This document shows positions 13,930-25,702 of a stretch of 64,000 nucleotides of DNA, piece by piece. The translations under genes were made by a program, and so were the position numbers. Below the pieces are notes generated by a model. It searched no databases. It was not told where the DNA came from and was given only the letters and a program-made list of their open reading frames with translations. Location: the NCBI GenBank assembly GCA_023653785.1, contig JAMKCH010012395.1, forward strand, positions 25,596 through 89,595, written 5' to 3'. This DNA is from Ophioderma brevispina (lineage: Eukaryota; Echinodermata; Ophiuroidea; Amphilepidida; Ophiodermatidae). The stretch's first letter is position 1; every line of letters begins with the position of its first letter.

Positions 13930-14850
13930 GCCAATATTTACTTTCTAGTACATGTGGAACTGTATTTTTGTGAAAATTTCATATACAATCTTGCAACCAA
14001 GGTTTTTCTAAATCAAAATTGTATGAGGATTCCAAAAATCATGGGTGTCATTTTTAAAATGTGTTCTTGGATGAATTCTAGGGGGCAAGGTTTATACAGG
14101 GGTCAAAATATAAAATGGAGCCAAACTGTGTTTTTTAAAGTATACCATCCATGCTCATTACCTTTCAAGGATTACAGAAAGGTATAGTTTTGCCCTACCT
14201 GGGGGGTTATGTACAAGAAGTACAAGGCCAAAACTGGTTCAAGGTGACACTGGAGGTAAAATTTTTCAATTCTCGTTTGTTTTAAAAATGGTGCCAAATT
14301 GTTCGTCTTACTGTACAGAAGCCGAAAATATAAAGGTTGCGTTGTCAATGACGTTTTGATAATAATTAAGAGGGCAAATACGGCCTTGGTCCACAGGGTC
14401 TATGGGAGACAACTAGTCATATCTCTAAAAGTCTCACTTTGAAAGGTGAAACACAGAATCTATATACATATTCTTATTTAGTATGACCCAATGAACGATT
14501 TAAAACCAGTTTCAACAAAATCGGACCATCCTATAAATAATGACCTTGAACTTTCTTGAGCCTATTGTACTAAAACAATAGGTCGCAAATATGGCAAACT
14601 ATACCTTTCTAGAAACCTTATGAGCAACCGAACAGATTGGTATAAATTTTAAAACAATCTAAGCACTTTTATTGTTACCCTTGTACAAACTTTTCCCCCC
14701 TTTTAAAACACCCAAGAACACATTTTAAAAAATGACACCCATGATTTTCAGATTCTCCATGAAATTCTGTATTGGAAAAACATTGGTGTAAAAATTGTAT
14801 ATGACAAAAACTAAACCAAACATTCATTACATTTCCCCGTGTACTATTCG
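13930..14850. repeat. Foldback element, ~240-bp inverted arms
   Basis: The left arm (about 13965-14200) and right arm (about 14575-14820) are inverted copies. Shared words are atcatgggtgtcattttt, aaaatgtgttcttgg and aaaggtatagttt. The centre, 14200-14575, is unique. Related sequence, also with inverted arms, is at 52200-52790 (tacaggggtcaaaat, gggtatagttt). No coding sequence. It is a MITE-like dispersed family in this genome. Confidence 0.7.
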
Positions 14851-15192
14851 CAGCTTGGTTGCTATGGGGCATATCCTTCTATGATGTTGTTTTGTTGTCC
14901 CCATCGGGGGCTAGGAGAAAACCAAGTGTAAATTCATGATAAATTATTACAATCATATAACCGTCTGTTCCCACAAATAAAACTGGCACATTTTCTTGAA
15001 AATGAATAAAATGCCACCACACTTTCATTTCCCCAATATCAGTGACCAATGGATACGCTAGACTTCAGCAAATAATGGAGCTAAATATATTCAACTATCC
15101 GCCTGGTATGCGGTGGAGAAAAACACTTTCATTCATTTTCATCTGGGAGTGCAGGGCCATTGTTATTGTCTCGCAGTTGAAAAGGTTTCAGG

Positions 15193-15925
15193 CAGGGCCG
15201 TAGCTAGGGGGTGCGGGGGTGTGATGTACCTACCAAATCTCCAAAATTCCAAAAAAAGTCCACAAAATGATGTGTGCGAGCGAAGCGAGCTAGGAAAAAA
15301 TAGGGGTTTAGGCTTTTTTGGTCAAAAAAGGGCAATATTTTGGGCAAAAAGAGCGTGGCCTAGCGGTTAGGGTGCTTGCCTCTGGCGCAAATTTACCATC
15401 AAAAATTCCCGGGTTCGAATCCCGGTGGGGTCGTGGCACTTGCTGGGATTTATTCGAGTACTATCAATTCTGGACTTGATCTGTATACCAGCTATTGATT
15501 AAATACAGAATACCGCTCTCCTCCATGGTTCACTTGGAATTGGGCAATGGATCATGAAAGCATCCCGTCCTTCGGAGGGGACGTTAAGCCGTCGGTCCCG
15601 TGTACAGAGAGTCACAACTGTACATGTACATCGCAGTCAGTGTCGAATAAGAGTATTGTGGAAACCCCTGACTGTTCCCAATCCGCCCCAGCCTCAAATA
15701 GCGGGCTATGTTAGGAGCGTCCGTATCATGGATACACGCTGCCCCGGATCAGCACACTAGCTGAATAAATCCTGACACCACCACAAGCCATTACCAATGA
15801 CTTGTGGATACGAGCAAACAAACAAACCCCTCTATTGTGAAAAGGTCCACATTTTGGGGAAAAGGTCCACTTTTGGAAAAATCCGCACCCCCCCCCCCCC
15901 CCAACAAATCCTGGCTACGGGCCTG
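15193..15925. mobile_element. hAT-like MITE, 8-bp target duplication
   Basis: The element starts CAGGGCCGTAGCTAGGGGG and ends, in reverse complement, CAGGCCCGTAGCCAGGATTT. It is flanked by the perfect 8-bp direct repeat gtttcagg (15185-15192 and 15926-15933). An 8-bp duplication with CAGGG-type ends is the hAT signature. It holds a C14 run near 15889 and is split by a SINE at 15353-15829. The order of events is therefore MITE first, SINE second. Confidence 0.8.
15353..15829 (+). mobile_element. tRNA-derived SINE nested in the hAT MITE
   Basis: A tRNA-like head begins gcgtggcctagcggttaggg (A-box type). About 55 bases later comes gggttcgaatcccggtgggg (B box). The body includes ccttcggaggggacgttaag and ccgtcggtcccgtgta, and the tail is an acaaacaaac run. 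The tRNA-like part has an irregular anticodon region, so I do not call it a working tRNA. Pol III promoter boxes are the known driver of such SINEs. Confidence 0.8.
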
Positions 15926-16704
15926 GTTTCAGGTGTTATCACCTCTCCAATTTAGACTGGGTTTTTTTCAATGACGTAAGTACAAAATACTTATCCTCAT
16001 TCACAAATAAATAAATCTTGAGCTGCTATAGTGCGTGTTCAATTACTTTTACCGTATTTTTCATCATTTATTCGGAAAGGACGAAAGACGAACAAAAATC
16101 ATTATAGAGAAGTTGCTGGGCGAGCTTTGACCCAACAACTTTGTGCAGAACCAAAATCCGTATCTTATTGCTTGACTTCATTTCTATTCAATTTACCGCG
16201 TTTTCAGAAGAAAACTTAGCGTCAACGACCTATATTATAATGTAAACTGGTTAGTTATTGTGAAAGAGGACGGGTATTTTGTTACTCAATCCGAATCGTG
16301 GATGTGATAACACCTAGAATCTTTTTAACTGCGTGGCAATATAACAATGGCTCCGCATACCGGACAGATTGTTGAATAGCTTTAGCTCGTGGTTTGCTGA
16401 AGTCTATACATATCCATTCATCACTGATACTGATGAAAAGAAATTGAGGTGACATTTTATTCATTTTCAAGAAAATGTGCCAGTTTTACGTGCGGGAACA
16501 GACGATTATATGATTTTAATAATTTATTATGAATTTACACTTGGTTTCCCCCTAGCCCCCCGATGGGAACAACATTTGTTTTACAGTTGGTTATTTGGTC
16601 TACGCCACACAATCTATTAGGCAACAAAGAACCACTCCCATTTTAAAGCACACGATATCACAAACCATGCTCTTGTACCAAAGCCCATTAGTGCCAGCGG
16701 GAAA

Positions 16705-17036
16705 AAATATATGAAATGTTTTATTGAAAAAAAAAATTATATGAAATGTTTTATTGAAAAAAATTATATGAAATGTTTTATTGAAAAAAAATTATATGAA
16801 ATGTTTTATTGAAAAAAAAATTATATGAAATGTTTTATTGAAAAAAATTATATGAAATGTTTTATTGAAAAAAAATTATATGAAATGTTTTATTGAAAAA
16901 AAAATATATAAAATGTTTTATTGAAAAAAATTATATGAAATGTTTTATTGAAAAAAAAATATATGAAATGTTTTATTGAAAAAAAAATTACATGAAATGT
17001 TTTATTGAAAAAAAATTATATGAAATGTTTTATTGA
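16705..17036 (+). repeat. 27-bp tandem array, about 12 units
   Basis: Consecutive units of atatgaaatgttttattg plus a run of 6-9 A and tt follow each other with no spacer. Variation is almost only in the A-run length, with one unit reading ataaaatg. The inverse array (ttcaataaaacatttcatat) recurs four times at 18348-18450. Confidence 0.95.
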
Positions 17037-17454
17037 AATTTTATTTTCTTAATAACGGTCACGGATTTTTTTCCTGAAAACAGTGCGTTACTATAAATAG
17101 AACATTTTTACTATAAATAGAACATTTTTACTATAAATAGAACATTCACTTTTTCATTTTGATTGTTTTCAGAAAAAAAAAATCTGTGACCGTGTTTAGA
17201 GAAAAATATACAAATATCCGTGAATTTTCTTTTAGAAAAAAATGCGTGACTGTTTTCAAGGAAAAAAATCCGTGACTGTTTTTAGAAAAAAAAATCCATT
17301 ACTGTTTTTAGGGAAAAAAGCTATCCATGTGAACGTAGTGATGACATTTTACTACAAAAAACACATCGGTCTCTGACCATCGATGACCTTTGGCTACAAA
17401 TCGGTGACCACCTTGTAAACATTAAAGGTCATGCACGTGTGCGAGTGTCACAGT

Positions 17455-17945
17455 ATTTGACCTTTGACCCCTTTAACTTGACCCATGGGTCACGAAAACT
17501 ATTAAATGCATTTTTATCGTGCTTAGAATGTTACAGGGATCATTACTTCTGAGTTTGAGCTCAATCCATGCATGTCGCTAATTTCTTTTTTATTTTTTAA
17601 CTATTTCACCTTTGACACCGTATAATTTGACACCTTGGTGATGAATGCAATTAAATGTATATTTCTAGTGCTTAGAGTGCCACAAGGATTATTATTAGCG
17701 AGTCTGAATTCAATCCACGCATGTCACTGTCGGTGATTTTGATTTTTTTAAACTATTTGAACTTTGACCCCCTATAACTTGACCCCTGGGTCATCAATGC
17801 AATTAAAGGTATTGTACTTGTGATTAGAGTTCACGGGGAAAATAATATTAGCCAGTTTGAGCTCAATCCATGCATATCAGCGATTTATGAATTTCTTGTG
17901 TGTTTGACCTTCGACCCTATAACTTGACCCCTGTGTCATGGATCG
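17455..17945 (+). repeat. ~150-bp minisatellite, 3.3 units
   Basis: Units start near 17457, 17607, 17758 and 17906. Each carries cctttgaccccctataac or a variant, ttgacccctgggtcat, caattaaa, then gctcaatccatgcatgtc. Divergence between units is moderate. It forms the centre of the snap-back element. Confidence 0.8.
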
Positions 17946-18458
17946 GGTGCCACTGGAAAAAAAAAACAAATGAATGTTTTATTGAAAAAGAAATCCTTTA
18001 AATGTTGCGTATGTAAAAAAAAATGTGAATAAAAATAGAGTAAAAATGTTGTATTTATAGTAACGCACTGTTTTCAGAAACAAACAAAAAATGTCCGTGA
18101 CTGTTTTTAAGGAAAAAAATATATGAATGTGTTCAAGAAAACAAATCCGTGACTGTTTTCAGGAAAAAAATCTGTGACTGTTTTTAAGGAAAAAATCTAT
18201 ATATGAATGTTATTTATGTAAAACAAAATGTGAAAAAGTGAATGTTTTATTTATAGTAAAAATGTTTTATTTATTAGTAACGCACTGTTTTCAGGGGGGA
18301 AAATCCGTGACCGTTATTAAGAAAAAAAATCTATGACTGTATCAAGAATTTTTTTTCAATAAAACATTTCATATATTTTTTTTTTCAATAAAACATTTCA
18401 TATAATTTTTTTCAATAAAACATTTCATATAATTTTTTTCAATAAAAACATTTTATAT

Positions 18459-18780
18459 AATATTAATAATATATTGGCTTTTATAAAGCGCCATTTCATC
18501 AAGATCACAGCGCTGTTGCCTATTATTATTACGCTGCCGTCAGCAAATCGTCACAATCATTCGCTTCATCTAGGTCGGCAGCTGGCCAAGCGCACAATCC
18601 TATCAGCACTTAGATTGTAATATTCCCCATAACAGCTACTCCAAATATCGTTTGGGTCGACGAGGCAAGTGAGGTAAAGTGCCTTGCCCAAGTGCACAAC
18701 ACATTGGCCGCAGCGGGGCTCGAACCCACAACCTTTGGATCATGAGTCGGCAGTCATATCCACTGGACCACATGTGTCCA
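18459..18780 (-). mobile_element. tRNA-derived SINE nested in the snap-back element
   Basis: Read on the minus strand, it starts ggtccagtggatatgactgc (A-box-like) and has ggttgtgggttcgagccccg (B box). It continues with gggcaaggcactttacctca and ends gcgctttataaaagccaata before an ATT-rich tail. That tail resembles the 3' end of the L2/CR1-like element at 28960-29045 (gcgctttataaatgctatta). This is the usual way a SINE borrows a partner LINE's machinery. Confidence 0.8.
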
Positions 18781-19654
18781 CATATTTTTCCCGGTGGCAC
18801 TAATGGGCTTTGGTAACCTACGATTTTTGACCCATGACCTTTTATAAATTACAAATGAGCCACTCAAAACAATTCAGTAGGCACTGGTGGGTAGAATAGA
18901 AAATCGCGTTTGCATCCATTGTCGTAAAATAGAAAAACTACAAAAATCATATGGTTCACAAATAATATATTTCGTATCTTATACTCTGTAGGAATATGCA
19001 AAAAAACTATACTCTTTACTTTTATTTTTTTCAAATGGGTCAAGTGACCAGAACTAAGTTTACCAGGACAGACTGTATGAAAATATGAATATGATTGGAT
19101 GAGATATGAAGTGAATTTTTATTTCAGTCATATTTTCTATTACAAATCTTCTTTAACATTTTTCATTCGATAATTAGGTTGGGGGAAATAATAAAGACAA
19201 TATGTGTATGCCTGTTTAAGCGCTTTTGACAAAAATCAATGCACGGCGCGGTAAAGTGACAGTTCAGTTCATCAAAACTAAAGCGTCCGTGCATTTTATG
19301 TCTTGTCAAATAATAAAAGCAAATCGCACTCACGAAAAATAGCATGAACTTTAGCAAACATGCATTTTCCAAGTGTTTGGGAAAAAAACAGTCGCACCGT
19401 CTATTACGCATTGCGTGGGTGATATGTTAGATGTTAATTATTTAGGGAACATTTAGGGAACATATATAATGAAATGAAGCTTAAAGCAACACAGACTCAT
19501 CTTCAACAAAATACGAAATTCCTTCATTTTGCTCTCAAATGGTAGACTAAGAAGAACAAAAAAAATACGCACACAATACTCTATCATAGTACATAATGCA
19601 CTGTGAACTAAGATATACTGAATAAACCTACTATCGGAGTAGATAAGTTAAAGT

Positions 19655-19909
19655 TTCTCCCGCGCAGAATGGCGCATAGGGCAACGCCTATCTCCATTGC
19701 CGTAACCCTATGCCACGCGTTTGATGAATGCAGTAAAATCTATAGTAGAGGTTAGACCATTGGTAGTTCAACTTACCTACTCTATTCTTTAAATGCCGAG
19801 CGCCTGACAAGAAAGCATTAGGTACCATTTTCTTTGGCATGACTCGGCCTGGATTCGAACCTGCGGCCTCCCAAATGTGAGACGGACGATATAACCACTG
19901 GGCGTTGAT
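19655..19909 (-). mobile_element. tRNA-derived SINE
   Basis: On the minus strand it begins caacgcccagtggttatatc (A box) and carries ccgcaggttcgaatccaggc (B box). The body includes ggtacctaatgctttcttgt and aggtaagttgaactaccaat. It is a different subfamily from the SINEs at 15353 and 18459. It lies 445 bp upstream of an LRR exon. No obvious target duplication was identified. Confidence 0.7.
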
Positions 19910-19980
19910 TTGGACTTTTGGAAGTGATATTCAGAGATCGAGTGGCTATCATAATCTCTGGTTTTGCCCCTAGTTCTACA

Positions 19981-20080
19981 GAGTGAGTGAGTGAGTGAGT
20001 GAGTGAGTGAGTGAGTGAGTGAGTGAGTGAGTGAGTGAGTGAGTGAGTGAGTGAGTGAGTGAGTGAGTGAGTGAGTGAGT
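19981..20080 (+). repeat. (GAGT)25 microsatellite
   Basis: Twenty-five perfect GAGT units with no interruption, 273 bp upstream of the LRR exon at 20354. Perfect tetranucleotide tracts of this length are normally length-variable. Confidence 0.98.
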
Positions 20081-20353
20081 TTTGAGTGTTTGTGTAATAT
20101 TTCAGTTAGGCCTGCCCATAGGTCACTGTTAATTTAATTGTCCGAATCCGCTAAAATCGCTCTAGTTTCCTATTGAAAATATTTTGGCCTACTCCTTTGC
20201 GTTGTTTGTTAATTAGGCGGTCGACAATGAGCACAACCTCACCTTGCCTTCCCAATAAATCTCTGCATGTCTTTTATTTCAGGAATGATCTAACGCATGC
20301 TTTTGAGGGCGTACGATTTTCAAAATTTGTTTTTTATTTGAAATTATTCTCAG

Positions 20354-20425
20354 GTACCTTTCCGACAATTTGATTCGGGACATCCATCCAAGAACATTCC
20401 GAGATCTGGCAAACTTGCACTGGTT
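20354..20425 (+). CDS. LRR exon of RXFP/LGR-like receptor (LRR4-like)
   Basis: A 72-bp exon between ttctcag and gtaagtatc, entered and left in phase 2. It encodes one complete leucine-rich repeat that begins YLSDNLIRDIHP, continues with RTF and RDL, and ends LHWL. Leucines or isoleucines occupy each consensus LRR position. The YLS.N start, F..DL and terminal L.WL match the fourth ectodomain repeat of RXFP1-type receptors, as recalled. In that family the repeats form the curved extracellular domain that binds relaxin-like peptides, ahead of a 7TM domain. The following LRR exon is 15 kb downstream on the same strand and in the same phase. No stop or indel. The LRR call is firm; the exact receptor type is inferred from the exon series. 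Confidence 0.85.
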
Positions 20426-21527
20426 GTAAGTATCACCGTTTCTATTATTTCTTTCAACATATTTGTGAAACCTTAAAGCCATATGACCTCTGATGTAGTT
20501 TTGCAGGCAGCAGCGGACAGAAGAATTTGACTAAATACGTCACACAACATAACACGGCCGTTATAAATACCCCTGTAACTTTACAATTATTGGACGTAAA
20601 TAATTTTGAAGTTACCAAGTGAAAAAACGCTTCATTAAGGCAATAGTGATATCCTAATTTGTTACGCAATACGGTGCGCCACCAGCGGTTATTTTGCAAG
20701 TCTCTTTTTTGACAGCAAAGGTCGACAACGCCGTCCAAGTTGGCATTTGATTAACACAGTAATTAGAAAACAGCTCATCGAAAGATTATAGGTGATCCAT
20801 AGAAAGATAAATATTTCCTTTAATATCGTATACAGTCGTTTAAGTGTGCATTCGAGCGCATTAGACCATTTATATTGATGAAATAAATGCTCACTACGTT
20901 GTTGCTGAGCTTTCTTATGCAACATTGTATTTCGCGGGATGTGGACTTTTTCCCATCATGCATGAGGACAACATCGCCTCTCCCAGGCAACCGTTGGCGG
21001 CGCATCGTATTGCTAAATTGCGAGAATTGGCCGGGTACGTGGTCTCTATGTAGCTAATTTCATTTTTTGTCACTATTGTCTTGATGACGGTTGTGTTTGA
21101 ACCACTTATCTTGTCATACACCCAAGCCAATACAATTAATTGCAAAGATGAACATGCAACATATCAATTGTTTGGCTAAGATTAGCGTAAAGGGTGGTAT
21201 GTTTGCTCGTTTATTTGGGCGACGGATGATAGATAGCCTTTGTGGGGTTACAACAAACCTCTTTCGTCAGCCTAGGGATAACCGTGGATTTCAGTTGCGT
21301 CAGAAATTTGCCAAGATGTTGACCTACTGATAATCAGCCAAGTTTCCAATAATATAATTTGTTATGGAATGCAATTTTCATGTGATCAGAAAAGAGACTG
21401 TTCGAACACCTCGGGTATATAAACAAAAAATTTGCGTCATCTTTCTAAAATGCATTCCATTGATGCCTGCAAAGAGGTATTTTTTCTGGTATTTTTTTGC
21501 CGGTTGCCGACTTGGATTATGGTGAGG

Positions 21528-21562
21528 AACCCAGAAACGACATAATATGTCGTTTCTGGGTT
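21528..21562. repeat. Perfect 15-bp hairpin
   Basis: aacccagaaacgaca, a five-base loop taata, then tgtcgtttctgggtt. The arms are fully complementary. No flanking tract marks it as a terminator or a mobile element end. Confidence 0.9.
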
Positions 21563-22599
21563 ACATTGTACATTGTGTTAGATTAACCGGTAACAAAATA
21601 AGATGAAAGTTGTGGTGCTAAGTAATAATAAATAGATAATAACCCAATCCTATTTGCAATTTCTGGATCCCTGGGATATGTACAAACTGGTATTGCATGT
21701 GATATCCGTATTTAGACACGTGCAACGTAGTGTATATTATTCCGAATTGTGCTATCTTTCCCCTTGTCTGAAGTAACACACACTTATGTAAGAAATCGGC
21801 CAATGAAAATCGGCCTCATGATATATAATTAAAAAGAAAGTGAATAATAAACGGGAAAGTACTCTTAAAAGGGCAAGGTAGTCCAGTGACTGCGCGTAAA
21901 GAAAACCGAGTGTGCATTAGTGGATCATTTTGTTATACCTTTGCAATTACATATTAAAGCCGACCGGTTGTTCTGCCAGTGGTCGGGACGGTATTTCTAA
22001 GTAAGTAATTTCTGCGTCTAGAGGGAATAAGCTCTCAGTTTTTCCATGCGTCCACTGCTCAATAATTTACCTATTACATAGGGTTTCTACTGTTGTTCGT
22101 CGTCTTCCATTATTATTAAATTACTTGGAAGAGATATATTAAATATGGATAGATAAACTTAAACGCCTTTAAATATACCATAATCAAAAGGTCTACCGGC
22201 AACATCATGGCGGTAAATTTTTATGTGTTGTAGCGGAATTGCGCAAATTTGTCAAAAGGTTGCTGGAAATAACAAAACTGTGGGCCAACTTAGATATTAT
22301 TTATTTACAGATTTAGGTAACCTTGACCTAGGCATATGCATGCATTTTTCATGGGATGCCTGTGTAATGGGCAAGCGATACCTGCTGTTTGATCTTTATG
22401 GCTTCAACTTTCTTGGAACTACTCATCCAGCTATTATGTGCAATCACGTATTAGCTGGTTTTTACACACATATTTCAAAATATTGGAAATATACAGGCAT
22501 AGTAAACAGGACATGGGATATAACAATAGGATATTTCTATATAACAACGTGTAGAGTTGTAACGTCAATGAATTACCGTAATGACGTCTACATTACATA

Positions 22600-22833
22600 C
22601 ACTCTAAGAAAAAATACGGCTTAGAACCTTTTTGTCCTCTATATGGAACCTCCAAGAATTGAACCCTCAAAAATGGTTCTTAAAAAACTGAGAACCCAAA
22701 AAGGTTCCTAAAAGAACCATAAAAGGTGCTATACAGCAGTTAAAGAACTATTTTTGGTTCGTTGAAGAACCTTACAGGGTTCCATATAGAGGACAAGTTT
22801 AGAACCTCTTTCGCACCTTCTCTTCTAAGAGTG
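22600..22833. mobile_element. 234-bp foldback MITE, Tc1/mariner type
   Basis: Starts CACTCTAAGAA and ends with the near inverse TTCTAAGAGTG, with TA on both sides (22598-22599, 22834-22835). Internally, ttgtcctctatatggaacc and its inverse ggttccatatagaggaca give a long foldback. The interior is a mosaic of ggttct/agaacc words. This layout matches a widespread TA-flanked MITE type. Confidence 0.85.
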
Positions 22834-23037
22834 TACGGTCACCTAGTCTAGATTCAAGCTGACATTTACATACGGTCACTAGAACAACCTGTGCGCAGTA
22901 TATTGAGGTTTAGGCCTTTAAAAGTATGCATCAGCTTCTTTTGGCTAAAGAGTTATCCAGGAAGCCCACGAGAGAAAGTATACCAAGTATACTGAGTTGA
23001 AGGTAGACTGTGTGAACTGGGGATGGAAAGCTACTTG

Positions 23038-24780
23038 CTACCCATTTGAGATCCGATGCAGTGGCTCCGTTGCAATATCCTTCCAGAAGTGGTTGCGTGA
23101 CTTGGGTTTTAGCAGAAGTGAGGTGACTCGGTTGAGCAAGAAAGCGGCAGAAGCAGCGGAGGCAGGTTCAGCGTAGATATGGTCGAAGTATGTAAAGGGC
23201 AGGACTTCGTAGCAGTTTTCGAGTTTATGTTTATCAGCAGGAGGTGGCACCTTTTGTGCTGGTGGCCCACCACCCGGAGAAAGTACCGAGTTTAATGGAC
23301 CGAAACTTCTTGTTATGGGTGGCACTCATCTGAGGAACCTGCTGGTGTTGCACAAAGCACCCTACATCTAAATAGCCTTTTGTGTTTTGAATGACTAAAT
23401 TTTATTTTTTATAACATTCCACTCTGTCACTTTTGCAGAAAAATGAACACATAACGTAAAAGTTGCTTAATGCAGTACTAGCGTTTTTGACCATAGCACC
23501 AAATATTCTTATGGGTAAGGGCCGCACCATCAGATATCCAGAGGTCATGGAAGTTGGTGTTGGGTCAGATTTATTTCCGTCGGCAAAGGCGGTGAAATTT
23601 CTTTTTTTTTTCGCCGCTGTTGACGGCGATTTTTTCTCTTAGCTTATAGAGGTGGGTAAGGGAAGTATGTTTTTATACTCAAAAGTGGGGCGATTTGTTT
23701 TAACTCACCAGTTGGGCAATTTGTTTCGTGTTACAGTACTAGTGGGCAAAGTTATTTTTCAGAAAAACCTCGACCACCCCACCCCCATATTAAATTGTAC
23801 GTACGCCCTTCAGGTAGATTCTCTCATATTAAGAATATCACACCAAAAGCCTATAAGCCTATAAGATGAAAACACAGTATAGCATGCATCTTGTAGGATA
23901 TTTTGTGCCTTCAAAGGTCCTACGTTGAAAGCGAGTTACACCGTACCCAAAGTATTGCAGCTGTGTTGAAATTTTCGCAAGAGCATGCACAGAGTTTTGT
24001 GGGTGGCTGCTTGGAAAACCACCTCACTTTCTTGAAGACCTGTGCATCGGCGATGATGGTGCTTTTTTGCCTCGATGGCACAATCAGCACTCCAAATGTC
24101 AGGCAGTATGCCCAACGCGGTCAAAAGCCTTTTGACTTTGCCTTAGAGATGAGGGACTCATACAAAGAAACGTACAGTTTGGATTGGCCCTTTTTGGAGT
24201 GGTTTTATTGGCCCTTCTTTTCCACTGAAACGTCGGTGGAGAAGTCTATATTACTTAATAAACAAATGTCACATAGTTTCCCTGAGTTTCCTTTTTAAAA
24301 TAGGTGCTTGTAGGTTGTGTGGGTTTGTAGATAATCCCTTACAGGCATAGAGCAGTGCAGAAACCTGCTCAATGAAGCATTCAGGTCCAGGAATGTGTAT
24401 GTATTGGAAAGTCTGAATGCTTGGTTATTGTTAAACAGATTTGTGTGATATGCAAATTGGCTTTTTGCCTTGACTGCATTGAGAGAGTGATGCTCTGGGC
24501 AGTCTTTTGGAGGTTTTCGTTGAGGCAACATCTCTGCCCATTTTGCAAGATAGCAAAATGTAGTGTTTGGTATTGGAGCTTGTGATGTAGTTCCACATTG
24601 GCTATTAAATCCTGAGGTTTCTACAGGTTTGCTATACTACAATATGAAAGGCATACCAGGTCTTCAGTAGCATCAGAGCAAACATGAATTCTCTTGCCAT
24701 GTGTTTGGGTGGGAGTGGGAAGTGTCAGACACCACATCTTTTCCACCATTGAACTTCATCCGCAAGCTCAAGAGTCAAGT
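23038..24780. other. Unrecognised, possibly once-coding segment
   Basis: On the minus strand 23325-23038 is open for 95 codons with a Pro-rich start (PGGGPPAQKVPPPADKHKLE) and then NCYEVLPFTYFDHIY. On the plus strand 23903-24298 is open for 131 codons, and the minus strand is open at 24124-23936 and 24596-24295. GC content is higher than in the surroundings. No motif, splice pattern or family is recognised, and frames on both strands overlap, so at most parts are real. It could be a decayed transposon. Confidence 0.25.
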
Positions 24781-25702
24781 CTCGTGTAAGTAAATTACTA
24801 AAGTTTTGGGGTGTGGGCTAAATTTTATTTCCAAAACTAAATTATGAATAATTGAATATATAATAGTTTTGCCGATTCAAAAATTATATTTAAAGAATTC
24901 ATCTAAAGATTGAAATATTCACTTTAATAGATTTGAAGTTTGAATGCTTTTGGCTGAAATCTTTATATGGTGCATGATAAATTCTGCCACTTTTATGCCG
25001 GACAGTTTGTCCTGTGATAGTTATTTTTATAACTTAAAGCTGTGAAGTTCTTGTTAAATGATAACAAAGAAATGATTTAATGGTTCAAATGAACTGGAGA
25101 CTTTGGAAAGTTGAACCCAATTTAAAGTTATTAATTTGATAAGAATTTAGTGAACTCTTAGTAGTAAAGGCTATAATTATATTTACAGCCGTATAATCTG
25201 GTATTTGGGAGGCAACAACTACTACCAACTTTATGGGTCATCGTTCATCTTGAGGGCGTGGTTGATGCGGCATTTTGGATGAGGAATTCCGTCGTCTACT
25301 AGTGATTTCGCCAAGATTCTACCATGCTATGAACTGATTGGACTCTTGATACCATCCGGCCGTAGCCTCTTTATTATATCCTTTCCAAGTGCACTTGGGT
25401 TTACTTAAAGTTAAATTATGTTAGGGTGAATGACTAGTCAAATGTTAACTTTTTCTTTTTATGTTCTTGGTTTCTGCATTCATGCACACTTGGACATCGG
25501 TTCTCTTTTTTAGGCCATTGTTACTTTGCCATCAACCGTATGTCCTTGAGCACTGAATGCATTGACCATTAACATAAACAGACTGCCAATTATGTAAATA
25601 CTTTTTTTTATTTTTTCCTAAATTGAGTCGGCCAGAAAGGCAAATAGCAATTTCAAATAAATGAATTGACTCAAAATTAACAGTTGAGCTTGTATCGTGT
25701 GA

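Larger units (their letters stand above)
14880..16580. repeat. Element with ~140-bp inverted terminal arms
   Basis: 14885-15020 and 16440-16575 are inverted copies. They share the gttgttcccatcggggg-type start, ctag, aaaccaagtgtaaattcat, aattattaaaatcatata, gtctgttccc, aaaactggcacattttctt and gaaaatgaataaaatg. The interior carries the hAT-like MITE and SINE described separately. It also carries blocks shared with 550-1540. No transposase seen. Confidence 0.7.
16678..18813. mobile_element. Snap-back element with CCAAAGCCC ends and TA flanks
   Basis: Ends are CCAAAGCCCATTAGTGCCA at 16678 and its inverse tggcactaatgggctttgg ending at 18813. TA lies outside each (16676-16677, 18814-18815). Long subterminal arms are inverted copies: the 27-bp array (16705-17035) faces 18345-18450, and the 'gtcacgga...cagtgcgttactataaatag' region near 17055 faces 18030-18320. 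The core (17455-17945) is a ~150-bp tandem repeat. A SINE interrupts the right arm. No coding capacity. Confidence 0.7.
143..20353 (+). other. Inferred intron 1, 20 kb, repeat-filled
   Basis: This runs from gtaagtat to the ctcag acceptor at 20351-20353. I see no host exon in it. 143-540 holds nothing recognisable. 550-1540 is related to 15020-16490. 1450-11870 is a two-copy tandem duplication. 11870-13930 holds a short inverted repeat (11955-12215) and unassigned sequence. 13930-20080 is a dense cluster of foldback elements, SINEs and simple repeats. The intron status depends on the damaged exon at 73-142 belonging to the same gene. Confidence 0.5.

Noticed and set aside
15353..15432. Functional tRNA gene
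   Set aside because: A and B boxes are present, but the anticodon arm is irregular and a long SINE body with an acaaac tail follows.
16705..17036. CRISPR-like array of 27-bp repeats
   Set aside because: Units are contiguous with no spacers, and the host is eukaryotic. It is a tandem repeat inside a foldback element.
22223..22624. 133-codon open frame, plus strand
   Set aside because: Its end runs into the MITE at 22600 and the composition is nondescript.
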